A model generated the notes under the pieces. The model saw only the letters and a list, made by a program, of their open reading frames with translations. It ran no database searches and was not told the DNA's origin. The position numbers and the translations under genes were made by a program. 53,214 bases of DNA from Saccoglossus kowalevskii (lineage: Eukaryota; Hemichordata; Enteropneusta; Harrimaniidae), in assembly GCF_000003605.2 (NCBI RefSeq), contig NW_003141810.1, forward strand, positions 338,162 through 391,375. Direction: 5' to 3'. Position 1 is the stretch's first letter. Each line of letters starts with the position of its first letter. This document shows, piece after piece, positions 34,039 to 45,500 of the stretch.

Positions 34039-37000
34039 CCCGCAATGCTAACAATGTAAGTGGCAATATCACTGTAACTCGTTGTACTCCGATCATAGAG
34101 ACGATATGCCAGAATACCTATATATTTCAGTTTATTTTATTCTGTTTGAAACAACAAAATATAGGCCAACTGAAAACAGATATTGACTTCGTGCACTACC
34201 TGGATGAACGAACGTACCGCTGATGGCGCTGTACACGTCCGTTCCAAATCGTGAATATTCGTCTACTACCGGTAGTACTTGACCAAAGATAATTTTCGCT
34301 CAGTATTGTACACATTAAAACAAATTGCAAACACACTCAGCGTACACACATACTATATAGACATCACCCCGTAGGTCGCAAAGTTTGCATCTCATATTTA
34401 TATGATTAAAACTCGCGCAGTAACAACGAGAAACAGAAGAGTGAAAGGTTATATGGTTGCTGCGAACGACCGACAGAGGCTACGAATAATCAATTACAGC
34501 CCGGCGCTGCAGCCGGGATGAATGACTTCAGCCCTAATTCAAGTAGGTCGAACGTTGGATATTTCATGCAGCTAAAACAATTAGACAGTTACACGTCATA
34601 TATTTACTCTTGCCTATTTTCTTATTGTATATACATGCCACAACGTAGCCTGAGATACAGGCGTGAGTGGCGCCCTCGCCGGCCGAACGGCATCAGACCC
34701 CACAGTGTTGGGTTTGGAGCACCGCGGAGGGAACAACTCACGCGACCTTGTCAAACTAGCCGCAACAAGGCTCAGGCATCACTGAGACGTCTCGTGAGTC
34801 CAAAGTTGCAAATTAAGCGGTGATGTTAGAGTGCCGTCAGTTTATATACTCCTTACCAATGAACGTGTGTCCCTGGGAGCCTCGACACCATGTTGACAAC
34901 GGCACGTATTGGATAGGATCGCCCCAGATTTGTTTGACATCACCGCGACGTTGTCCTTTATGTATTGACGTCAATCTTCTGGCTTTAAAACATGTGATGT
35001 AGATGTACTATTCACCGTTTTGGGTCTCAATGTTTAGGGAAAGTCGGCCACCATGTGTTTCTTATGTAAACTGTTTACCAAATAATTAGAAGAAAAAAGT
35101 TTGCGATTTTTTTTTCACCGTGGTATAGTGAAATTCTCATGCTGTATTCCAGGCAGAGAATTGATTGAAAGATTGTTGGAAATCCATAGTCGTGCTGGGC
35201 TGTGACGTCACCTGGCACCATGTGACTTGGTTGTTTAGCAAATGTATCGCTGTTGTCACCGTATTTCGAGTAAACAAACATGTGTTTTACTTGTGTTTCT
35301 TATTTTCATTTGGAAATCATATAGAATACGACGCGGCGACTGTTATTTTTTAATGTGTGACTAAATCGAAAAATGTTATACAAACTTCGAAAAGTCGGTT
35401 TAAATACACTCCGTTTTCACACCACTTCCGTTTTTAAATTATATTTTTGACTCAAACGTTTATCAACTATATGATTCCAAAATAAGAGACGTTTTGGACA
35501 TCATGGGATATATGTACAGTTCACACCAATCTAACTAAAATAAGAACCTAGTTTGGGGGTTTTTTTTGTTTATATAATATCATTCATATATTTTAAATAT
35601 TACCAAAATTAAAAAAAAATTCCAGCAAATAAATTGAAAAACATATATATATATATATATATATATTTTGCCCTTCATATATATTACCCAGATACCATAG
35701 ATTTACATAAATGTACGTGTACGTCAGGCAGTCCACCGGTTCAGCCTCGTTCGACAATTGTTAAAAATCTATAGAAACGTTCTCTGAATATCTGTTCCGA
35801 TATCCATTCTCAGACTAGAGTAACTATAATAGTAGTCTGAGATCTTATCTAATCATCGTACCACTATGGGCGTTGTTCCATTTCTATCACCATGCACTTA
35901 CGTAAACTGTACCGTCGATGAACAATTAAAACTAAATAACCAAATGATCGTTTGATCTTTTACTGAGAGGAGAGGAGAGGAGCGGGGATAACTGGGCGAA
36001 TAATCGCCCCATTCTGATATGATTTTGTGATCATTCCTGGCTCGAACAGGGGATGGGAAATAGAATTCATTTTCCCAAGATTCCTTTCAAAGGATCTGGG
36101 ATACATGAAAACGGGAATTGTGGAAGAATGTGCAAGTGTAAGTCATTTAAATATTTATTGCAAAATAAAACTCGTATACAACTGTTCAAAACTGTATTCA
36201 AAATCGAGGAACATTACATGTGTAATTTACGAATTCAGCCAGATCGAAGATTAATTTCACTTTCGAACGTCGAAATAATGAGTTGACTGCGAAGAACATA
36301 CGACTTGTCTTTCGTGCATTATACTTGTTTGAAGTCTCTTGTTTGTTTGTTTTTTTGTTTTGTTTTCTCCCTCTCAATAAATAAAATATTATGTGAGTGT
36401 GTACTAGTAAATGGCGAAGCCGGGGTATTGTGAAAGCCGTGTTTGCGGTTTTTATGAAACGCCAGCAAACAAGAGTCTGTTCGCAAGGGTTCCCTTTCAC
36501 GTTCTTTCAACCCGTCGTCACTCATACACGCATATACTACAATGCAATGCAATAACGACGTCATTGTAATGAGCTCCAACTGGAATTTCTACATCCGTTC
36601 CTATATTGGAGTAAATATTCGTTTGATTTCGCCGCAGTGACGACCTCATAGCCTTGATTGTCGTTTAGTTTCATTGGTAACTGTGACGTGCAGATTAAAG
36701 TTACATATTGATCGAGCTAGCGTGGAGGATTATGGTATTAGATATTAATCTTGAATTCCATAACTACTTAGCGAAATGGGAGATACAGTATGGATTTATT
36801 TCAATCAAGGACACATACCAGACTCGGTGGGGGGGGGGGGGTTCACGTGTATTTATATAACGAAAGAAAATTTGCGAGTCAAGTCTTGAATTTTACTCAT
36901 AATTCGTGAAAAAAATTGTAAAAACAAGCTTGACAATCTTAATAATGTTTAGTAAAAATAACTGTAGTTTAAATTATTAGTATAAACAACTGTTTATTTA

Positions 37001-38030
37001 CGGGGCATATGTTTTGAGATACGGAACAAATATTATGCAACATCTGCTGTTCGCCGAATGAAATAGTATGTGTTGTGTTTTGAACTAATATGTATGTTTT
37101 ACTTTCATTGTGAAATTGTGACACATTATTGAACGTGAGCAAACGATAAAAGTACATTGTACTTTCAAAATGGTCACCTTATGTCTCCACAGGAAGCACA
37201 GAAACTATAATAAAGTACACGACTCGCCTGTACGGGGGGGGGGGGGGTATCGTATCTAGTATATTCAAATTGACAATTTAGCCAACGCCATACCTTTACT
37301 TTACCAATATTAGTAGAAAAACAAGAAAACTAAACAGATTTACTCTATTTACGAATTCTGAGCGGCATGTACGGTTTAATCCCTTATTTATTGCAGTTAT
37401 ACAATATCCCGGGCCGCTAACTCCCGTCCCTCGTACAGACTAAACGTACAGTTTTTTATAGGATCTGGGCTCCATGTGATGTCACCGCACATGTGTATTC
37501 GTAGCCTACATTTCTGCCATTACATTATAAAGGAATTTTAACAAAAATTAGTTATATTGTTTAATAAAAAGTTAATAATAGTCTTCCACGCTAAAACAAC
37601 ATCCAAATACTATAGTTGTCTCAGAAACAACTTTGACATTGCGTCGCCTTGTGTATTCAAATTTCTTTAGTCAATGCCTCAGCGAGCATGGCGAAATGAG
37701 ACACTCGGTAGACTGGAATTCACAGCAGAGTATCATTATCATAGAGCCAATCAGTCTGTGACGTAGAGTGATCGATCTATCTGTTCGTTATTAGATATAA
37801 AAATGAAATATATGTATAAATAAAACAATAATGCAATTTTCCTTCCAAGATATTATCGCTGTAAAATATGGATATAACACAATCAGTCATATGATATTTT
37901 TTCTAGTATACTGTTAAAGTATAGTTCAATGAACGCTGTATATATGTTATAACAGCGACAACTTGAACCGACATTCACTTTTATTCCGAAATTATGAAAT
38001 ATAATTTTACTAACATACAGAAAAAATGAT
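34039..38030. other. Intergenic stretch between the two divergent genes
   Basis: No exon is securely recognised. A GC-richer patch at about 34650-34815 lies in a 101-codon open frame (34518-34823) whose second half is Arg-rich with no known domain. An (AT)n tract lies at 35641-35668. G-runs lie near 36830 and 37236. About 35530-35640 shares ATAAGA-CCTAGTTTGGG with about 41384-41480. Confidence 0.5.
35641..35668. repeat. (AT)n dinucleotide microsatellite
   Basis: About 13 consecutive AT units. Confidence 0.93.
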
Positions 38031-38355
38031 AAACAAATACATCTAGCCAATGTGTTGAGATTTCAGTAATGCAAAAACAAACTGTCTGTCTGTCTGTCCT
38101 GCGTCCGTCCGTCTGTCTGTATGTTTGCATGTAAGTCTTCCTACATATCCGTCTGTCTGTCTAACTGTCCGTCCGTCCATCCACTCTTCCGTCTGTCTGT
38201 CCTGCGTCCGTCCGTCTGTCTGTAAACAAATACATCCAGCCAATGTGTTGAGATTTCATTAATGCAAAAACAAACTGTCTGTCTGTCCTGCGTCCGTCCG
38301 TCTGTCTGTATGTATGCATGTAAGTCTTTCTACATATCCGTCTGTCTGTCTACTT
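38031..38355. repeat. 193-bp tandem duplication rich in CTGT/CCGT
   Basis: AAACAAATACATC-AGCCAATG at 38031 recurs at 38224. Each copy is followed by TGTGTTGAGATTTCA, then runs of TGTCTGTC, TGCGTCCGTCCG and ATGTAAGTCTT. The second copy is truncated at about 38355. The antisense 66-codon Asp/Arg/Gln/Thr-rich frame is a repeat artefact. Confidence 0.93.
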
Positions 38356-39140
38356 GATCCATTTTTATTTATTTATTGACAATTTGATTGATTCTATAAA
38401 GGAAAAAATATTCAAACTAATTTTCATTTTTTATCTACGAAATACTGTTTCCGGTTCGTCCCCAAATCGAGTTTCAGATTTAAATTGCAACATTTCTGAT
38501 TTAGTACAAATCGTCTGTGATTAAGGTGAGCACTTCAAGATGTGTAGTCGTGATAACGATTATTTTAACTTGTCGTTTCCTAGTTACCCTTGCAATATCA
38601 ATCACTCTCACCACGAGAACTGCAATGTGTTTGGTTTATCAAAATTCCAAGAAGATTTTTTTTTTTTAATTTAGCGTTGAAAAATTGTTAGATCATTGTC
38701 TGTGAATAATAGTGTACTGAATGTAAAATTAAAGAATAAATAAATAAATCATACATAAGGAACTCTCGAAGCCTGAAATTTCATAGCGTCTCTGTGTGCT
38801 GTGTTCAATACAGGTCGCATTGGGCCATGCGATGTAGACAACCCGTGTAAAAGCATATCGTTGTTTTTTCCATGGAATTCGAACGCGAGCTGCGTGACGA
38901 CTGTGAAGCGTGACTGTTTTTTTTAGTTTCAAACTGATGTTCACATCAACCGTGACGAAATCGAATACAGTGAAAGGCATAAAGCAAGGGATGTTTTGAA
39001 CGTTTTATAAATATAATTTTGTTTATAAGCCAAAATGACTGATAACCAATTCAGAACTGATATGGCGACATCATAGCAAGTTCTAATTAATATTAATGAG
39101 TTAGTTCTACGTCATCCAATTAGCGAGCGTTCATTTTGAA
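38356..39140. other. Intergenic, with a decayed family C fragment
   Basis: About 38827-38913 retains GTGTAAAAGCATATCGTTG, ATGGAATTCGAACGCG and GCTGCGTGACGACTG, resembling a reversed family C element. Otherwise nothing is recognised. Confidence 0.45.
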
Positions 39141-39186
39141 TACTGTACTAGTAAAATACTTTATTTTCGCTTGGAATTAATTTTCG
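39141..39186 (+). mobile_element. Family A left end, truncated by a family B fragment
   Basis: TACTGTACTAGTAAAATACTT followed by ATTTTCGCTTGGAATTAATT is a family A left end. After TTTTCG the sequence switches directly to family B at 39187, and no family A right end is found nearby. Confidence 0.75.
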
Positions 39187-39288
39187 TCTACCCACGAACC
39201 TTTGCGTTTTTAGCGTGTGTTTTTTTTTTTTTCGTCGATTGGGACTCAATTCCCGCGCGTGCGCAGGTGACGACTCTCCTGCTTTAAT
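39187..39288 (+). mobile_element. Family B right half, truncated copy 4
   Basis: GTCTACCCACGAACCTTTGC, a T-run, CGTCGATTGGGACTCAATTC and GCGCAGGTGACGACTCTCC, then GCTTTAA. The left half is missing, replaced by the family A end. Confidence 0.8.
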
Positions 39289-39457
39289 TTATCACCTCTT
39301 TTTAACCAATTGGTGAAACCTAAATTTCAAACTTTTATGATACACCATTTAAATCAACCCCGTTACGATTTTACTCAAGCTTTCAGACTTCTTCATTCAA
39401 GTCTGGTCCTCGATGATTGCGGTGATGAGGTGATGATCACCGATGTCTAAAATATGT

Positions 39458-39470
39458 CGCTAGAGGGCGC
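39458..39470 (+). promoter_or_regulatory. CTCF-like core site
   Basis: CGCTAGAGGGCGC resembles the bilaterian CTCF core CCASYAGRKGGCRS. The identical 13-mer recurs at 40075-40087. Binding is unproven. Confidence 0.4.
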
Positions 39471-40074
39471 ATATTCGGAATAAACAGAACGTTCCCGATG
39501 ACTTGTTTTTGTTGAGACGTGGCATGGCTGAAACTATCGAACAATGACAAACTATATTTACTACCTCGTTTGTTACATAGCGAATAAGCATTATAATGAT
39601 TCATAGCTAAAATAACATGTTTTACATTATATATATATGAAGTCCATTGACCAATCAGAATGCTTGTTGATTGCCTCTGAGTTGTTGGTTTTGGGATATA
39701 ATATTTCTGATTTACAACTGACGATGTCTCAACATAATCATGACGACGGTCCAGGTTTCAGTTCGATAAGTACAATTAGTATGAAGCCAAACTTTAGTAA
39801 TTTCAGAATTAGATTTTGTAAGAGGTCTGTAGTGAGCAGTCTGTTGTTGAAAGTATTTAAACAGGCATTTGTTCTTTTTAAAACCAACGCAAGAAAAAAA
39901 ATCCATTAACAGGTTATAATATACGTTTTACAGAAGCATAGGGTGTATATTGTTATATTTTGACTGTCCGTGAAGTTGTAAGGATCTGGAGGAACCACCA
40001 AAAACAATTTTCATCCCACGAGCCAACCGTCTCTCTCTCCGTTTTCTCGGTGACCCACTAATATTCCGGTTGAT

Positions 40075-40087
40075 CGCTAGAGGGCGC
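40075..40087 (+). promoter_or_regulatory. CTCF-like core site
   Basis: This second exact copy of CGCTAGAGGGCGC lies 617 bp downstream of the first in the same orientation. Confidence 0.4.
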
Positions 40088-40363
40088 TAAATACTTTGGC
40101 GACCCTGTAATGATTTGTATCGTTGGTTCAACGGACTGGTATATTCAGGCCCTGGGAATATAATCAGCCGTAGCATTTTAGTCGCGGGAGAGTCTTGTGA
40201 TTTCAACTATGGCAGATAGATAGATTGATAGACAGATATTGTATTCAACACTGAATTATGTATGTAATGTACATTGTCTTTGGTATGAAAAATACAACGT
40301 TACCAAGTTTTAATTAGGTGATTAGAAGATATCGAAAGAAGCACCAGTGATAATTAGTGCAAG

Positions 40364-40480
40364 TCGCGCCCAGGTCAAACTTCATACTTCCACTAGAAGA
40401 GCGCATTGCACTGTGGGAAAATCAATGTTTATCAACACAAATGTCGCACATGCGCAGCGCGAGGACCACCGCCCTTTAAC
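40364..40480 (+). mobile_element. Family D element, copy 2
   Basis: AGAAGAGCGCATTGCACTGT, GGGAAAATCAATGTTTATCA and GTCGCACATGCGCAGCGCG, ending GACCACCGCCCTTTAAC. The end is close to the GACCACCGCGCTTTAA of family C, linking the two families. Confidence 0.82.
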
Positions 40481-41748
40481 ATAACATCAACACAATATGA
40501 AGTAAATAGATCAATAAATAATACTGTTTCTTTCTGTCACCAATCTTCCTAATTGGGGCTAACTATACCTATCCCCCATCCCCTCCTTCTTCCATCTTAG
40601 AGGGAGGGCAAGGGGGTACCTGGTACAGGTTACAGGAAATAAAAACGGCATTTTACGTTTTTACAGTAAATAAATGAAAATTCCATTTACAGTAAAAAAA
40701 TACAGATAGAGCAAATTCCTAATTACATTTTTATAATATTTATGATAATTTGTGTTTAAGAATCAAAATTGGAAATTGCGTACGAATTGCCATATTTAAT
40801 TTGGAAAATACTTTATACGCTTACAAAAAATAAGATGTTTTTAAAAATTACGGACGAATAAAATAGCTGGTTACATTTTACATCTTGTCCATGTCTACGA
40901 ATTTATTAAAAATTACATTTTTACGAAAATAAAAACAATTGATTACACCTTACGAAATTACTCCTTGCCGACCCTCATCATATTCATTCCTGGTCGACCC
41001 CATCTAAGTTTCCGGACAAAAACGTGTCTGTCTAGCTAGTATTTTAGTACGTTGATCCAGAGTGGTCGCTGCCATTTCATTTAGAAATATTCATTTACGT
41101 CATGGAATGCTACAACAGTTCTGATTGGAAGAAACGCCGCGTAACGTCAGCTCGCCGGGAGCAGCCTTAAATCCGATAGTCGTCGTTTCACACTCATGGC
41201 CTTAGAGTGGGAAACACATATTTACACGACAAATCGAATAAAGAAAAAGAAATTACACAAACTGATTTGAAAATTACAAATACGTGTAAACACCTTTAAT
41301 ACTGGCAAGACATCGATGAGTTCTCTTTGTTACAACTGACATTACTATATCTAAAAGATGACATATCAAATAAAATAATGCGAATCTGATTAAAATAAGA
41401 TCCTAGTTTGGGCTTTATTTTATAAGTTTTTTAAATATGTGTTAAATTATTTATTTTTATTATACATTTTATTTTGTTTTATTTTAATTTATTATTTATT
41501 TGCTGGCAGTTTTTTAAGAGTATTGGTAACCGCGAAACCCACATGAAATCTCGTATTAGCTGCAGTACGCGGTGATAGTTGGAGTAATACTAAAGAAGAT
41601 GTACGTAATTATAATAAAGACAATTATTAAATAATAACAAATATATAGTAAAAATAAAATAAAGTGTACACAATTAAATTAAATTCACGCCGTACATTAC
41701 ATCAGATTTTAATCAGTGTGGGGATAGCCATGACTACTAACTTGAAAT
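40481..41748. other. Intergenic AT-rich stretch
   Basis: No gene is recognised. It includes a segment at about 41384-41480 (AAAATAAGATCCTAGTTTGGG) related to one at about 35545. Confidence 0.5.
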
Positions 41749-41885
41749 TTAAACGAAAGGTGGCAGTCGTCGTGCCGCGTCCTGTTCGATATGGGACTCA
41801 TAGCGACGTATACAACGCGTGTAAAATGCATTGTTTATTTACATGAAATTCGAACACGCGCTGCACAACGACCACCGCGCTTTAA
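41749..41885 (-). mobile_element. Family C MITE-like element, copy 3 (reverse)
   Basis: GGCAGTCGTCGTGCCGCGTC, ATATGGGACTCATAGCGACG, ACAACGCGTGTAAAATGCAT and ACGACCACCGCGCTTTAA: the complement of the 33.9-kb copy with both ends present. It lies about 0.6 kb before the catalase start. Confidence 0.85.
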
Positions 41886-42380
41886 TAGCAATGTGACTGA
41901 TAATTTGCGAAATCTATACTTTAGACACGCCTCACAAGCTATAAAAATGAGGATCATTTAAAAGCACTGAATTAACGATATTTTCGTCAGCGAAAGTTCA
42001 AGATTGTATTTTACAATGATAACAAGCAAAAAAAGAAGGGGTTCCCGCACTTCAATGACAATCGTGACATTTATGATTTCCAATATTGTAAAAATTGTAC
42101 TCTGGAGGCCGTTGTGAATTGAAAATAGTCAAAATACCTTGTACATACAACTGTGTTCGGTTACGGGGTAAGTTTGTTTTAAATGTATTCACAGTATTCA
42201 GTCACAGGGAATTATTCCAGGAAAAAATTGTTTCAAAAGTATGCTAGCCGCAGAGTCTATAAATTGTGTAGTTTATTTATTATAAATCGTTGATTTTACT
42301 ATTTAAAAAAATAAAAAAAGGTTAGGCCGGGTGCATCCCAGGCAGGGGTCAGGCACGCCACCATCAGTTGAAACAATCAA

Positions 42381-42419
42381 CCAATCACAAATCAACACAA
42401 ACCACGTGACAATCAGCTG
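42381..42419 (+). promoter_or_regulatory. Catalase proximal promoter motifs: CCAAT and CACGTG
   Basis: A CCAAT box at 42381-42385 is followed by CCACGTGAC (CACGTG at 42403-42408) and CAGCTG at 42414-42419, about 100-135 bp upstream of the catalase start codon. CACGTG is the palindromic E-box bound by USF/MITF/TFE-type factors. No TATA box is evident. The transcription start is not known. Confidence 0.5.
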
Positions 42420-42517
42420 TGTCCTTTCTGTCCTACAGCGAGTGGATCGAGAACTTTAGACCTTACATTGGTGTGAATTTCACTGCTTTCTACAAACGCT
42501 AGCAATAATCAAACAAC

Positions 42518-42574
42518 ATGGCAAACAGGGATAAAGCATCGGATCAACTGAAGGAGTTCAAGAAGACTCAGACG
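42518..42574 (+). CDS. CAT: Catalase exon 1 (coding part)
   Basis: Nineteen codons, [19 protein letters not shown], followed by the donor GTAAGT. Phase 0 at the junction. Charged N-terminal arm with no signal peptide. Confidence 0.9.
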
Positions 42575-45500
42575 GTAAGTTGCATGCAAAACGAATGTTA
42601 GTACATCCATTGGAGTGATGTCTAAGCTCCTTGTTGGCCTTGGTCCGATGTGAGTTTGTTGACCGTTGCAATTGTCTGCAAACTGGGTTGTGTTCATGTG
42701 CAGCGCCATTTGGTTTGGGGTCCAAATACGTAATATTTGCTTTCATTTCATTCACTGAACTTGAGATGAGATAGATCGCATAATTTAGTAGACCTCAATA
42801 ATGTGAAAACGCTCCGGTGCAACGAGTACGCCATTAACGCGAGATCGAGAAGAATCCATGATGAGGGGGGTTAGGTGGAGGGCACGAACTGTTGGAGGGG
42901 TTAAAGGTTGAGTTGTGAACGTGCGCGCTCAAGTCAGTCAGTTAGTTAGTCACTGGCACATTTCTAGAAATTTGCAGTGTCATCAGTTTGTCTAAATTAT
43001 ACAGATCCTTTCGTTGTTTTGATAAATGCGTACGTGGAACTTACGCCCTCAACGTGGACATCATTTGGTATTTTATTTTTAGATGAAAATTTTGTGTCCT
43101 CAAGTAACACTCAAAATAAGCACTTACATAAAAGAGGAGGCAATTTTTTGAGAAACAATTTATATTTTTGCATTAAACCCATAATTCTCATTCAACCTAT
43201 ATCTGGTCAAGTAAATGTACATGGGGGGGGGGGGCATAGTGAGGGTTAATATAATTGTCACAAGCTTATTTTTTGTTGTATTTTTAGTTAATGGCAGCCA
43301 TTTTGTCTGTAGTATAATTACCTTTGGTTTCTATGGCGATAATAATATACTCCATCTCAAATTGTAAACGTGTGACATAAATGTTTTGTGTTGATAGCAC
43401 TTTTTTGTTATCCCGAATTATTTCATAAATTTGGGTTATATATATTCTCTTTAGCATTATATTTATGAAACTGTTCTAAAAAACTGGTTTTTGAGAAATT
43501 TTAAATTGCATGTAAATTTCTCAAAATATTGTACTGTAACACACATCCTGTTTCATGTTACCATGGAAATATAGTGCGGTATTTAGCACCTACATTGTAT
43601 ATTTACATTAAACTCATTTAAAATCAGTGAAATTTAATTCCAGCTAAAATAAAGTATTTTACAGTACCAGACCGCTGGGCATGCAAGTTTTAATTGATAA
43701 CAGCCTGGGCATATGAGCCGGTCATAATTTCAAATACTGGTATACTGGATTATTAAAATACAACTTATTTTAAGCATAGACACACCTCTGTAATGCATAA
43801 ATACATGTACTACTAATAGAGCAAATACGGTAAACTGGAGTATGTTGAGATTATATATGTTGACTCAAGATACAGAGATTGGACTGTCTAATGTGTTGAT
43901 ATAATTAGTATGTTCAGAGTCCAGTCCAAAGATTTCTTTTTCAAGAGTTTATTGACCTGTATTTGGCTTTTTCCAATGAACGTGTTTATTCAGCAAATTT
44001 GTGGTAATTAATATTCAAAGTTAAAAATATACTGCAAATTTCACAGGCTGAAGAGTGGAACATAGCACTTTTAACACTCAGGTTGAAATTGGTTATACCA
44101 TGTACTGATGTTAGAAGAGGTAATTTAGGTGTTAGATTGGTTTTGTTGAACTACTAGGAAGGTGTTTTATACATTTTTAGGTTAAAAAATATAAAATTTC
44201 GTGAAATCAAAGTTTGCAAATGGTGTCGCAATCTTCACCCTTCAAGCTGGTATTGTACCTGATTACAAAATTTCTGTATGGTGAATTGTGGGTAAAAATG
44301 TTTGAAAATGAATTTCTACTTGCTATTTCTTTGAAGGAAACTTTTACCTTCCCACATAATTCTTGGTGTAACATTTTTATCTATTTTTCATTAGTTCCTT
44401 TTTTATTAATTTACGATGGATATAATTTTCCGTTGGCAGCTGGTCTTGAAAAAAGATATTCTCACAGTTGGGGGGAAAAATTATTTCAAGGGAAAAAAAA
44501 ATTACCACAAAGCTTAGTGAAGAAAAAAAAAAAAATGTTTTGCACATTTTTTCTGTAACCCCCCTTCAAGAGTTTCTAATCGTCCACGTTCTTATTATAA
44601 AATAAATAATAAACAAATAACTGAAATAACCACACAACAATGTTCAACATGTGAAAACAAAAACAGTTTGTCATACATCAATCCATTACTTGGTTTTTAT
44701 GTGATCTGTTGTCAATCCCAAGGCTGTTTATTAACTGAATCAGAATCATTGCAAAATAATAAAAGTTCTATAACAGTACTTTTAAATAAGTTGACCAATA
44801 TTCATATTTGTTTGTCCATGTTGAACAAATTCACGAATAATTAATCACATTATGTGATCAGGGGTTTGTCTAGAAAAAAAATGCAAGATTGAGCATTACA
44901 ATTCAGCAGCGCCACCAAGTGGGGGAGATAGGGTTCTCCCTACCAGGGTGTGAGTTTTTGATAGTTCCGAGTTAAAATGGAGCATTCTATGGCTTCCTTG
45001 GGGCCAAAATTACTATCAGACAGGTCACAGTTGAAGACTGTGGCCACATGTGTTTCTGCTTCTCACATCTGCTTCCCAGGGTAAGAGGGCGCATGGCCAT
45101 TGCATGAGGGCGCTGCGCTTCTGTTCCCTTGTTTAAAAAAATCCCTGGTGATGATGTCATTGTTACTTTTCAATTTTTTTTTTCACTTCAGAAACCCGAG
45201 ACCTTGACGACAGCTACCGGGGCACCCATTGATAATAAGAATGCTATCCTTACAGTGGGACCCAGGGGTCCTCTGTTGATGCAAGATTTTGCTTACACGG
45301 ATGAAATGGCTCATTTTGGTAGAGAACGTATTCCTGAGAGAGTGGTACATGCTAAGGGTGCAGGTAATGATTTCGTTGAGGTATTTTAAGTTTTCGATTA
45401 ATAACATTGTTGTCAAGATGCTTATGTCTCACTGTACGATGTTTGTTTACAGGAGCCTTTGGGTATTTTGAAGTCACTCATGATATATCAAGGTACTGTA

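Larger units (their letters stand above)
39289..40363. other. Intergenic stretch with two identical GAGGGCGC motifs
   Basis: No gene is recognised. Two exact copies of CGCTAGAGGGCGC lie at 39458-39470 and 40075-40087. A 90-codon frame at 39637-39909 and its antisense frame have no domains. Confidence 0.5.
42575..45191 (+). other. Catalase intron 1 (2617 bp)
   Basis: It runs from GTAAGT to a T-rich tract and CAG. It contains a family A remnant at 43590-43666, a diverged copy of repeat G at about 43757-43850, a G-run at about 43224, and three GAGGGCGC or CCACTTGGTGGCGC-like sites near 44909-45115. Open frames of 86-114 codons here have no domains; the one at 45129-45389 simply runs from intron into exon 2. 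Confidence 0.85.

Noticed and set aside
42509-42755. Antisense open frames over catalase exon 1 and intron 1
   Set aside because: They are shadows of the sense gene and intron with no domain or promoter evidence.
45129-45389. Catalase exon 2 extended on both sides as one open frame
   Set aside because: The frame runs through intron sequence. The acceptor at 45190-45191, the donor at 45364-45365 and protein continuity define a shorter exon.
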